A stretch of 64,000 bases of DNA from Combretum micranthum (lineage: Eukaryota; Streptophyta; Magnoliopsida; Myrtales; Combretaceae). Each line of letters starts with the position of its first letter. Position 1 is the first letter of the stretch. The stretch spans positions 62,001-126,000 of the forward strand of contig JAMXBD010001035.1 of assembly GCA_024138025.1 (NCBI GenBank), read 5' to 3'. The position numbers were made by a program, and so were the translations under genes. The notes below the pieces were generated by a model. The model had not been told where the DNA came from. It searched no databases and worked only from the letters and a program-made list of their open reading frames with translations. Below, piece after piece: positions 28,101 through 37,553 of the stretch.

Positions 28101-30376
28101 CTTAAACAGGATGTGGGGGTGGGTGACGACAACAGCATTGCCACCCTTTTTGTTCCATAACCATGCAGATCTCTCTATCTCTATATATGGACGGGAGTTG
28201 GCTGCTATTCCAATTCCACCAGCCAATCCTATGATTATCCATTATTGTCATAAGTTCTGCTCTCTAGCTACAAGTTTCTTTAGGGGGTTCAAAGAACTAC
28301 AAAACCCCTATATCTCATCTATGTTAAATTCATTTTTGTTTTATGTTATAAGAAAGTAAGTTAAATATAAAAATAAAATAGAAATAAATTATAATAGAAA
28401 GGTTACTGTATTATTCTTTCTTACGATATATATATACACACACATATTAAACCAAGAGATTAATTTTATATTAACTTTGCAAATAACATATTATTCAATC
28501 AAGTTATGTGATCATTTTGTATTTACTCGGTTGATTAATTATATAATAAAATCATAATGAAATAATCTATAAAAAATATGCGTGATGCCATGCAAATCTA
28601 TGGGGGTGTATTATTTCTTATTAACCATCCACTATATGATTACTTTAATTTTTACCATAGGGAGCAATTGAAGATTTCTTCAGTCCACCTTTGTCAGGTT
28701 AATTCATAGAACCAAAGTTTAATATATAATATAGTTTGCTGTTATTTTTTAGATCATGTTGTGTAGGTGATGGTCAAGTTGTGACTACATGTTTCCTAAT
28801 TCTTGGAAATCCTAAAACATGCAACAAATTAAGAAATTAAATATTAAAGAATTATAACACTACGTTTGGTTAAATAGAGTAGAATCAATATTCCAGCTTT
28901 ATTTATATAGAATACCCATTTCTTTGTTTGGTTTGCAAAAGAATTTATCAAAGGAAGTCTATTCCATGTAATAGAAATAGATGAGGAATCCTTATTTTTT
29001 TTCATTTACTAGAGGAATGGCTATTCCTGACTAGAAAGTATGTCTTGTTTCGAAAATACCCTTCACTATAAAATAAGGAATTCGTATTCCGTTCTAGCCT
29101 TATCTCATTCTAGTGAACCAAACGTATCATAAGAGTTTATTCTTATGAATATTATAATCATCCTTTCACTAGAAATAATAACAATTTGAAATCCATTTAG
29201 AAAAAAAAAAAAAAAAAAAAAAAAGACAAAAAAAGATACTATTTCTTATTATAAAAGTTAGGTAATGGGAAATTATAAATTGATTGTACGACTCCATATA
29301 GAAAGCATTTTGCCCTCGAAATTTTATTTCTAAGGGAAATTGAAAGCATGCAATAGGTGTAGTAAATCCGTTTCCATGTAGAGTTGGATTATTTTTTTCC
29401 ATAAATTATATGGACCTCCATGAATTAGGAGCCCTTATCTCATAGAGTTTTTATTTGTACATCATTTTTCATGTATTCATAAGATTTCGTTGGAGTCCAC
29501 GACTCACGGTTCATCAAAGAACGATTGCCAACTCCAAGAATTGTTTCAACAGTTCGAATAAATTAATAGCTAGACGCTCATATATTTTGGATCTTTATTT
29601 ATTGACATTTCTTTCGATCTTACTAGAAAAGCAATATAATTAGATTTTTCTAGAATGTTATTTTAATGTTTAAGGCAAAGAGGACCATACAATAAGCATT
29701 TAGATCCCAAAGAATTCAGTTCTAAATAATTAATCAAACGTACAGGTGTAATCAAGTCTATTAAGGATATAAAGTAGGGCATTAAGAATATAATAAACCG
29801 TAAATGGACAAGGAATGGAATAACTATAGAAGAGGAATTTTTTATAGATTTACGTATGAATTAAAAATGATTAAATTTTGTTGATATTTCAACATACGCT
29901 AGCTAGCGACAGTATGAAGTTATTGGAATACGTACTGTCATTCATCTTTTAATTACGCGTTAATGCCATTATAGCTTGTTCTCTTATCCCCAAGTCTAAT
30001 AATCTTGATCCTTAAAACCACTTAGCCATCTAAAAATTTTCCTAAACTAATTTTTCTCTAAAAGGTCTCAGCAAAACAATGTTTTACCTGGAGCCGTTGT
30101 CACCCAAGCCATGTAACCAAATGATTGTTGCTTTGTGCCTTCCTCTAGGCGACACCACATGTGTTCTCCCAAAGTCGAATCCTCCTCCTGTAGCCGAACT
30201 ACCTTAAAGAATGGCACATCAAAAAATAAAATACTTCAACAATCACAATTTCTAGCTTGTTAGCCATGAATCTCTTCTTCTTGGGGTGGGGGAAGCCAAA
30301 AATAAAGGTAAAAAAAAATTTGCTTAACATTAATTTTCATATGCATTAATGATCAATTTGTGAGCCGGATAAAAGG

Positions 30377-30412
<36 letters not shown>

Positions 30413-30676
30413 TTAATATGCAGTTTTAATTGGTTCGATTTAATGAACATCTCTGGTAGGTTCTAACTGTTTAATATGAAGTCGTAGTTTAACCAATCAC
30501 GTAATATAACATTATTCAATACATTCAAGTGCAAAATATTGCCTGTTAACACTGATTTCACCCCTTATTTCGTGTCTAGCTGGTAACGAACATAAACATG
30601 TGGATTTCTGGATCCTTATATAACCATAACATGAGATAAATTACTGACCAGCGCTTGTTGAACTTGAACGACTCAT
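12240..30676 (-). CDS. Acyl-protein thioesterase-like carboxylesterase (alpha/beta-hydrolase), nine coding exons
   Basis: Coding exons in transcription order: 30649-30676, 30088-30202, 18099-18135, 17858-17927, 17011-17115, 16739-16889, 16542-16624, 12412-12505, 12240-12312. Every junction is GT-AG, the phases agree throughout, and the total of 756 nt gives 251 residues plus TAA, close to the usual plant family length. The N-terminus is Ser/Gly-rich (MSRSSSTSAG). Then come FGRTHVV (20-26), the oxyanion-hole motif WLHGLGDNGS (38-47), IKWICPTSPTRP (61-72), the nucleophile elbow GGFSMG (Ser127), HGAGDDVVPF (Asp198) and GLGHHTIPEEIDEV (His231). Enzymes of this family hydrolyse thioester-linked acyl groups from palmitoylated proteins, or other esters, in the cytosol; the true substrate is unknown. 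Plant relatives often have a FGGFP-type loop where this has LGGLSCAAW. Introns 2 (11,952 bp) and 7 (4,036 bp) are full of repeats. No inactivating change was seen. Expression and the first exon (28 coding bases) need transcript support. Confidence 0.92.
13425..13449 (+). repeat. Poly(A) tract in intron 7
   Basis: About 24 consecutive A. A T run of about 15 lies near 13078-13094. Neither has a recognisable retroposon body attached. Confidence 0.7.
14818..15153. mobile_element. MITE/foldback element in intron 7
   Basis: The left end reads GGTAAATTATACC and the right end GGAGTAATTTACC, which are imperfect inverted repeats. The arms continue inward, for example GATCACAACGTTTTGAGTAG on the left and CTACTCGAAAAGTTGTGATC on the right. 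CTTTTAAAA occurs at 14806-14814 and again at 15154-15162. This is a possible 9-bp target duplication, except for three extra bases on the left. Nine-base duplications point to a Mutator-type origin, but the family is not certain. The element has no coding capacity. Confidence 0.7.
16121..16160 (+). repeat. Imperfect trinucleotide repeat in intron 7
   Basis: GTA/GCA/GGA trinucleotides (AGTAGTAGTAGTAGTAGGAG onwards). A separate (AGC)6-like run at 16632-16650 lies just upstream of exon 7 in the preceding intron. Confidence 0.7.
18255..18445. repeat. Possible MITE-like repeat in intron 2
   Basis: The left side reads TGGGCCAGTTTGAATTCTCT and the right side GAATATAATGAAACAAATAC. This has the general look of the foldback elements at 26526 and 28858. 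Inverted-repeat identity is weak and no target duplication was found. Confidence 0.25.
20171..20178 (+). promoter_or_regulatory. TATA box of solo LTR A
   Basis: TATAAATA, 711 bases from the LTR start, preceded by a C/T-rich stretch. The other two copies have it at 749 and 697 bases, so it is a conserved element of the family. Confidence 0.65.
20752..21560 (+). repeat. Four diverged ~165-210-bp repeats inside solo LTR A
   Basis: Units start near 20752, 20958, 21124 and 21330. Each has AAATTCGGAT-like text, then TTTAAACACCTATTTTCCAA, then CAAAATGAGGATTTTA and a TTAGGGAATAGG-like block, ending near TTTTGATAAG. Spacing is about 206, 166 and 206 bases. The repeat is old and noncoding. Confidence 0.6.
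24338..26329. mobile_element. Non-autonomous CACTA (En/Spm-type) element in intron 2
   Basis: The left end is CACTACAAGAAATATTGGCT. The right end, reverse-complemented, is TACTATTAGAAAACTAGCTT followed by CTAGAGAGAAC, a decayed terminal inverted repeat. ATT flanks both sides (24335-24337 and 26330-26332), the 3-bp target duplication of this superfamily. Subterminal TCGCAAAT/GTCGCAAATTT/CCATCGCAAAT motifs in both orientations occur within about 300 bases of each end, as expected for transposase-binding sites. The core at about 24800-26040 is almost pure A/T and codes for nothing. Length is 1,992 bp. Confidence 0.85.
26526..26768. mobile_element. MITE-like foldback element in intron 2
   Basis: The left end reads TGGTGTTTAGTTCACTGAAT followed by AAGGATTCCATAATG. 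The right end, read on the other strand, is ACTCGTTTATTTCGCTGAAA followed by TGAATAAGACTATAATGG. The two are diverged inverted copies. Length is about 240 bp, with no frame and an uncertain target duplication. Confidence 0.55.
28040..28071 (+). repeat. (GGGATA)n short repeat
   Basis: Four to five GGATAG units. They do not match the plant telomere repeat TTTAGGG. Confidence 0.7.
28858..29128. mobile_element. MITE-like foldback element in intron 2
   Basis: The left end reads CACTACGTTTGGTTAAATAG. The right end, reverse-complemented, reads GATACGTTTGGTTCACTAGA. Both are followed by AGAATcaAT/AGAATGAGAT-like text. It resembles the 26526-26768 repeat in layout (GTTTGGTT, then ATGAATTCC-type segments). 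No clear target duplication was seen. Confidence 0.6.
29198..29224 (+). repeat. Poly(A) tract in intron 2
   Basis: About 24 consecutive A. No adjoining retroposon body was recognised. Confidence 0.8.
30377..30414 (+). repeat. (TAA)n microsatellite in intron 1
   Basis: About a dozen uninterrupted AAT/TAA units in the 446-bp first intron of the thioesterase gene, ending in ATTAATATG. It is likely to be length-variable between individuals. Confidence 0.9.
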
Positions 30677-30760
30677 ACTTGAAGAATCCCACTGAATGTG
30701 AACAAGAACAGATATTTAGAATTTGGTGTGGATGATGCTACATAAGCTAACAATGCGTCC

Positions 30761-30770
30761 TATTTATATA
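30761..30770 (-). promoter_or_regulatory. TATA box of the thioesterase gene
   Basis: The minus strand reads TATATAAATA followed by GGACGC, 85 bases upstream of the ATG at 30676. A start site about 30 bases downstream would leave a 5' UTR of roughly 50-60 nt without an intron. This supports the chosen first exon. Confidence 0.6.
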
Positions 30771-30840
30771 TGAATTCCTTGGCAGAGAAATGGAATAACA
30801 ACACTCAAGTGCAGGTGGCTGCCGATGCAATGTGCTTACA

Positions 30841-31400
30841 CCAGTTATCACCTGCCTGAAACAACCCAAAAATTTATCGGAAAATGAAAGGCACTAAAGG
30901 AAAAAGAGAGAGATGGAACAATACAGAAACCAAAAAGTTTTCTCGGGTAAAGAATCTCAGTAGCCAAAAAACAAAGATAGTGAGTTGACATGTACAACTT
31001 TAGCTATCTAGAGTGCATAACAGAAGAAGAAGAGAATTTATGCTTGGAGCATTCAAGGCAAGATGGCTCTTTCCTCAACATACACCCAATATATGCCCTA
31101 ACTCTACGCCCTTTTTGTGCCAGTTATGATTGGAATAGCAACTAGAAAGATTCAAATACCTTGCATTTCTCTCTCTTTCCTCTAGGAGGCCGTACCCATG
31201 TCGAGCTGCACGGAGAATTTTATTACTTCAAGACAAAATCGCATTTCAAATAATAAGAATAATTATAACATCATCGTACATCAATGGGAATGGCTCCATT
31301 CGATGTGCATTTATGAGTTCTTAAATCATGAAATATATTCAATAGTAGAAATTTCGGGTAGGGATGCAATTTTTTTAGGCGAGCAACACTCCTCAATCGT
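30841..31400. other. Upstream flank of the thioesterase gene; nothing recognised
   Basis: No convincing gene. A 101-codon frame at 31198-31503 reads through into the GC-rich repeat that follows and resembles no family I know, so I treat it as chance. Confidence 0.4.
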
Positions 31401-31419
31401 TGGAGCTAGAGACACGCAC

Positions 31420-31995
31420 AGGGGCGGTTGGAACGGTCGACTCCGTCCGAACCATCATCGGCAAGTCATAGCCCATAGCTCAGTCCGATCATACGGGTCA
31501 TGAACCACCAACTAACCCGTCGACCTGATAAGTAGGACGAGTCAAAATAAAAAAGATTTTAAAAATATAAAAAATAAACATTTAAACTCATTTTAATGTG
31601 AATAGATAGTATTTATTATGAAATTATCTTTTCTTTCTTTTATTTATTCAAGTACGCTTTTTTAGCTTAAGTGTGTATACTCCAAAGTAATTTTCTTATT
31701 CAAGTGCGCTTTTTTTAATAAACTTTGCTTGTTTTACACAAGTTGTAATTTAAAATTCTCTATATGTCTATTATATGATGATCTAATTATGCATTTTTTA
31801 ATCAATTAATTAAAAAAATTACAAAAAAATTAAATAAAAAATCATATACGATTCAAGAGACATGAACCGGCCTTGAACCACAGATTTGAACCGGCCTAGC
31901 CCAGCCCTTCATGGTCATGGCCGTTCTAGTTCAATCATGGCCTAAATCGTAACCCGACGGTTTCAGGCCGGTTCAACCTAGCGTTGATGACTAGT
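31420..31995. mobile_element. Possible hAT-like non-autonomous element
   Basis: A GC-rich end at 31420-31520 (CAGGGGCGGTTGGAACGGTC, CGGGTCATGAACC) and one at 31860-31985 (CATGAACCGGCCTTGAACC, GGTTTCAGGCCGGTTCAACC) enclose a very AT-rich 340-bp core. The ends look like degenerate inverted copies of CCGGTTC-rich sequence, which is common in plant hAT derivatives. Boundaries and target duplication were not found. Confidence 0.3.
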
Positions 31996-32110
31996 TGGAG
32001 CAAATAGTATCCATCCAATGAGAGGCAATCCTTACCATTGACAAGGATCATGAGACAATTTTCACCTCACCATCTTAGTCAGTGGCAAAATTTGCCCCTC
32101 TTCAAGGCTT

Positions 32111-32118
32111 TATAAATA
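32111..32118 (+). promoter_or_regulatory. Candidate promoter TATA box upstream of the CACTA transposase remnant
   Basis: TATAAATA is followed by a C/T- and CA-rich leader (32140-32250) and AAGTAAGTTTATG, which could be a 5' splice site. The next acceptor-like site, TTTTTCATGAATAG, precedes an acidic frame at 32995. This fits a TNP-type gene with a leader intron but is not proven. Confidence 0.4.
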
Positions 32119-33249
32119 GAGCTGCTTCGCCCTCCTTTCCTTCATGCTCTCACACACACACACTCCCACACACTTTACATCCGCCCTTATTCTCTCCCCT
32201 TGCTGCTCGTTCACGTTCACACACACATTCACACACTACACGCCCAAAGTAAGTTTATGTAATTTTCTTCACTCACTCCACCAATCAGTATTCTCCTACC
32301 TCCAATTTTAGTTTTTTACATTGATAAATCTTATTAGCATTACATATAAATATATTTTTAAAAAATAATATTAATTATTAATTATTTTTATATTTTTGTA
32401 CATATATATAATAAATTGTTTAGCTCAAATCAGGTATTTGAAGTATTGTAATCACCAAAAGGTTAGTTCAAAATTTTAATAATTTAAATACAATTATTTA
32501 AAACTAGTATTTATATATTTATTAATGTATGTATATTTAATTTATTGTTATATATTTCTTGTTAGTAATTTAAACAATTACATATATGTAGGATTTGGCA
32601 ATTATACATTATTATTTAATACAAGTTTATTGTGTTTAACTATATGACACATAGAGAACTTAATAATATGTTAATTTAGAAGATAATATTCTAATATTGG
32701 ATGCTTGGATAGTTATACAGAAATATCTTATATAAAAAAGATGTGGTAATTGATTAAAATGTTAATTTAAGATATCTACACGAAATTGGCATATGACATG
32801 TGATTTGACAACTATGCAATTTAAAATGGGGTTAAAGAATTTTTACAAGATGTTGTAAACCATGGATAGATGGATTGATTAGATGCTCTTGTAAAGATTG
32901 TCTTAATAGTTCATGGTAGTCTATTACATTATTAAATATCACCTTCTCACGAGGGAAATGGCTTAACCTACTTGAAATGTATTTTTCATGAATAGGATTT
33001 AGAAGAAGATGAGGTAAATGATGATGATGTCATGGGTGAAGGGAGTATTACACCTGAGTACGTACACTTTGAAAATGAACCAGATCAAGAACTTTTGGAA
33101 GACCTTAGCGCTAACATGAGTGATCTTGAAGGATGATGTTGATAGCGGAGATGAAAATAGTGCATTTGATGGGGAGCAGTGGAATAGAATGTTTGAAAAA
33201 GAAAAAGTATGATGTACCCGAGCTATACAAAGTTCATTGTACTATCAAC

Positions 33250-34751
33250 GATACTTCAGGTGATGAATCTAAAGGTTAACGGTAAATAGTCAATGAAGTC
33301 ATTTAATAAATGGCTTGTTTTAATAAAAAGTTTATTATTGGCTAACAATTTGTTACCAATCTCATACTATGAAGCACAAAAGTTATTGAAGTAGTTTGGC
33401 ATAGATGCAAACATGATATATGCGTGCAAAAATGATTGTGTGTTGTTCCAAAAAGAATTCCAAAATCTTGATAGATGCCTAGTGTATGGTGAAGGAAGGT
33501 GGAAGCCTCATTTAAAGAAGCAGAAAACAATGCTACTTAAGGTTTTGCGACATTTTCCTATAATTCTGATATTACAATGACTATTAATGTGCTGGAAGAT
33601 AGTACCGGAGATGAGATGGCACAAAGAAAATTATGCATCCATGGAGTGTATGTTGAGGCATCCTATCAATTCCGAACAGTGGAAAGGATTGGATAGCAAA
33701 TACCCTCGATTTGAATCAAACCCCCAAATGCAACTAGGAATTATCACCAATAGGTTCAATCCCTATGCAAACATGAGCACAATATACAATGTGTGACTAG
33801 TTATTATATTTTTATACAATGTTTTACCAAGAGATACGTGAAAGAGCCATATATGATGATGTCCCTCTTGATATCGAGGCCGAGATCTCCAAGTAAAGAC
33901 ATTAATGTGTACTTACAACCACTTATAGAAGAGCTGGAAGAATGGTGGGCGAGTGGTGTGAAACATTGGATGTGGTGGAAAGCTAGACATTTCAAATGAA
34001 TGCTACATTGTTGTAGACTATCAACGATTTTTCAACATATGGTGACATATTAAGCTGGATAACTAAGGGTTACAAGGCATGTCCTATATGTATTGTCAAC
34101 TGCACAAGCATACATTCAAATAGTAAGTTTTGTTATATGGGTCATAAACGGCTCTTGCCTCCAAGACATAGATGACACCGCGACAATACAAGTTTTGATG
34201 CCGCTGTGGAAATGAGACCTTGACTAAGGGATCTCACTGGAGAAGACATTATGGACCAGTTGAGTTGATATGAGCATATCATATTGGGGAAAATGCAAGA
34301 GCAACTATGTCATCAAAGGAATGAAGACAGCACAAACTAGCGTAAGAAGAGTGTGCTCTTGCAATTGCCATATTGGAATGAGCTACACATACAATACAAC
34401 CTTAAGGTGATGCACATAAAAATGAATATATGAGGCAACCTGGTTCGGATGATTTTTAGTCTCAAGGGCAAGTCAAAGGACACAAATAAAATGAGATTCA
34501 TCCTCCAAGAAATAGATATTTGTTCAGAGTTGCATCAGCAAGAACATGGCAGTCACACGTTCAAGCCACCAGCTACATATATACTATCAACTTAGCAAAT
34601 GAGAGAGGTATGTAAGTTAATTAAGGATGTGAAGATGCCAAATGGATATGCTTCCAATATATCATCCCATCTAGGTACTGATGAAGACCCAGTGTTATGG
34701 TATTCCATAGATAGCGAAGGGCACATTTTACTACCTACATATGATTTATGG
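33250..34751 (+). pseudogene. En/Spm (CACTA) TNP2-type transposase remnant (Transposase_21 family)
   Basis: Fragments in TNP2 order appear across frames: LLPISYYEAQKLLK, IYACKNDCVLFQKEF and CLVYGEGRWK (33340-33515); MRWHKENYASMECMLRHPIN (33610-33670); NPYANMSTIYNV (33750-33795); MMSLLISRPRSPSKDINVYL then QPLIEELEEWW (33850-33950); TINDFSTYGDI-like, GYKACPICIVNC and CYMGHKRLLPPRH (34020-34175); LQLPYWNELHIQYNLKVMHI (34350-34425); CKLIKDVKMPNGYASNISSH (34610-34670). The sequence stops matching at 34751, where minus-strand copia sequence starts. There are at least six stops or frame changes. An acidic segment at 32995-33200 upstream may be its N-terminal part. Confidence 0.88.
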
Positions 34752-35740
34752 TAGGGTTGTGCATGTATTGACTCAACTAATTAACCGCAAAGTTGGTATC
34801 CGAATGAGTAATTATGATATATTGTAGTACACCAACCATCTCACGATAGATAGTAGGATTCAAGAGAGGGGAGAATCATAGGCACTAAGATGACTCCTGA
34901 GGATTAAAGGGGTTTCAACAAGTTTAGATAAGTGCATGTAATGGCATCGAAGAAGATCAGATACAAACAAAGACTGACACAGATGTATACCCTAAGTGGT
35001 AGGAGTGACATGAATACCTAGGAGCAGGTATAAGGGGCCAAGGTCTTTCATGGTAAATTGATAGGAAAGAACAAATATGTAGTGGTTTTGAAGTGAAGTG
35101 TTGCAGCTAATGCAAATGATGTCATCTAGATAGAGAAGAAGAGTCAATGTATCAAGTCCTTTGTTAAGAACATGGAGATATTAGCTTTACTTTAGCAAAA
35201 CCCAAGGTGTCATAGAAAGCTGCTAAAGCGATGGAACCATGCTATAGAAGCTTTTTCATACCATAACGAGACTTATTAAGTTGACACACATGCTGAAGAT
35301 ATCAAAGGTAGATGAATCCGAGAGGTTGCTTCATGAAGATTTTCTCTATGAGATGGCCATGGAGAAAAACATTTTTAACATCTAGTTGATGGATGTCCCA
35401 ATTAGAGATGGCATGGGATAAGACAAAGCAAATGGTAACGGGCTTAATAATAGGGCTGAAAGTTTCTTTATAGTCTATGCCTTCACAGTGAGTGATGCCA
35501 TGGGCAATAATATGAGCTTGGTGTCACTCAACTTGTCCCATGGCATTATATTTCAAGTGAAATTCTGAGTGCTACCAATAATGTTTTGATCTGAATGTGG
35601 AGGAACCAAGATCTAAATCTTGTTTTTAATGAACAAGTCAAACTCTTCTTTCATGGTCACAGCCCAAGTTAGATCACAAAGAGTAGTGGTGTAGTGATAA
35701 GGTTCAGATAAGGATCAGTGGGTATACAGATTTAGAATGG
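34752..35740 (-). pseudogene. Ty1/copia reverse transcriptase remnant
   Basis: On the minus strand, motifs appear in order: TMKEEFDLFIKNK and LVPPHSDQNIIG; then FHLKYNAMGQVE; GIDYKETFSPIIKPVT; WDIHQLDVKNVFLHGH; IFMKQPLGF; the active-site region LDDIICIS (canonical YVDD); FTMKDLGPLYLLLGIHV; and YREMVGVLQYIIITHSDT. Several stops and frame changes break it. It ends at the CACTA remnant, so connection, RNase H and the 3' LTR are missing. It is part of the same decayed element as the gag at 37554-38860. Confidence 0.88.
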
Positions 35741-35845
35741 AATGGGGTTTGCTGATACTGGATTTGGATCATATATGCATGGAGTAGGTGGGTACGGATG
35801 ACGAGTTGTATTAGATGTTGGTAAGATACCCTGTGAGTAGGTGGG

Positions 35846-37553
35846 TGTAATGTCATGACCCTAAATAGAGATCTCATAGGTTTACTCTAAAGTCATCATA
35901 TCATGTGTGCACCTATAACATAAGACCATTCGGTAAGTCAGATTACAAGACTTTATTTATTTATTCACTCAATGTGTTATGCATATATATATATATATAT
36001 TATATTTAAAAAAAACAGTTTATGATACCGATATTTCCACAAATCGCAAAGATCGTAGAGAATCGAATACCCTATCAAAAATGAAACAAGGTAAAGCAAC
36101 TTAGGTTATCTATCATCCATAATCAAAAGAGATTACAAAAGAAATAAATTAAGTTTTAAGTCTTTTCTCTCGATTGAGTTTAGTCCATCAACATTATAAT
36201 CTTAGACTTGATCTTTGATATAATCTGTGCTCGATTCCTATCCCAATTCCTGGCTTTATGAATTTCCTGCAAAAACAAACTATTTAGTGGGGGGGCGGGT
36301 AATAGATAAGCATAACTAGCTTAGTGAGATATATTCCTATGTAAAACATACTCATAACAAACAGAATGACATACAAGTTTGTTAACAAGCATACGAAATG
36401 CAACACCCACATGAACAACCAATACATATGATCAACCGAAAATCATATATTTGAATGGATTTATGAATTCTATTCAGGGTTAGAGAATGCTTTGAAAATA
36501 TTGAAGTCCTTTTAACCATCACACTTTGTTAGGTCCCAACCAACCATCACACTCTATTGGGTCTTGACCAACTATCATGCTCTATTGGGTCTCAACCAAC
36601 CACCATTACTTAGTCCTCGAGTTTCTTGCCCAAAGGGATCAATCTACATGGCTCCTTCATGAGGCCGTATTCTCCTTGATTGAAACACAACAATCCTCCA
36701 ACAGAAGCAATCTCCTCAACAATCTGACAAAGGCCTAAAATGCGATTCAACACCAAACAAACCAATAATCAATAGAAATAATAACTATGATATCATAAAG
36801 TTAAGAATTTATTAACTTAACTATAATTTGATCCTTAAATCTTCTTGATTACCCAAGAATCTAGATCTCCAAGAACTAGAGTTTTCTCCAACTTCTCCTC
36901 CAAAACAATTAGAAAAATCCTAAGGAAACTTATGGATCTCTGAAATCCTAAAGAGAAGATAGTGATTTAATTACCTGATATGAACTTTTGAATCCCTTGG
37001 CTTGTTAGGAATACCCACAAAAAGAATTTTTAGGTTTCAAGTTATACTTAGAGAAGAAACAAAAAAGTAATTATAAAGAGATCTCATGCGATCTTTTATC
37101 TTCTGCGCATGAACAACATCAGTTTTTCAACGTATGTTGGTGGCATAAGTCCAAGGCCGGTGGCATAAACATGAAGACTAGCAGCTTTTCTTTTTTCCAT
37201 TCATCTCGGATCATTTTCATGTTACACATACGCCGGCATGTACACCAGCTGTGTGCATTCCAAAGTTGGTGGCGTACATACACTTACTGGCGGTGTGTAC
37301 AAATTTAAGACAATTCCTCCATTTCCAATGTTAGTTTAATGCTACCTAAGCCACAAATAAATACTCCAGTGGTACTAACTTCTGTACTGGTGGTGTACTG
37401 GCCGGTGTACAATTCTAAAATTCCATTCTTTGTCATGTGTTTGTCATGTGATCAAAACACCAAAACACTTTAAATTTTGACTATATTACCCCATTATTTT
37501 ATATCAATTGACACTTATACCCTTCTTTGTAAATGATTTAGTTGTATATTACA
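35846..37553 (-). mobile_element. Minus-strand LTR related to the one at 1197-3238
   Basis: On the plus strand it starts TGTAATGTCATGACCC and ends TTGTATATTACA. Reversed, it starts TGTAATATACA, compared with TGTAAAATACA for the LTR at 1197. Its U3, at 37120-37420 on the plus strand, carries the same CpG/GCCGGC-type motifs (CGCCGGCATG, CTGGCGGTG, CGTACGCCACC on the minus strand). It also has a TAACTAGCTTAGTGAG segment like those in other LTRs here. The flanking 5-mers (GTGGG and GGAAT) differ, so there is no target duplication. It stands between copia RT and copia gag, where protease and integrase should be. Confidence 0.65.

Noticed and set aside
31198..31503. A 101-codon frame upstream of the thioesterase gene
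   Set aside because: No similarity recognised; its second half is GC-rich repeat sequence also seen in altered form at 31860-31985.
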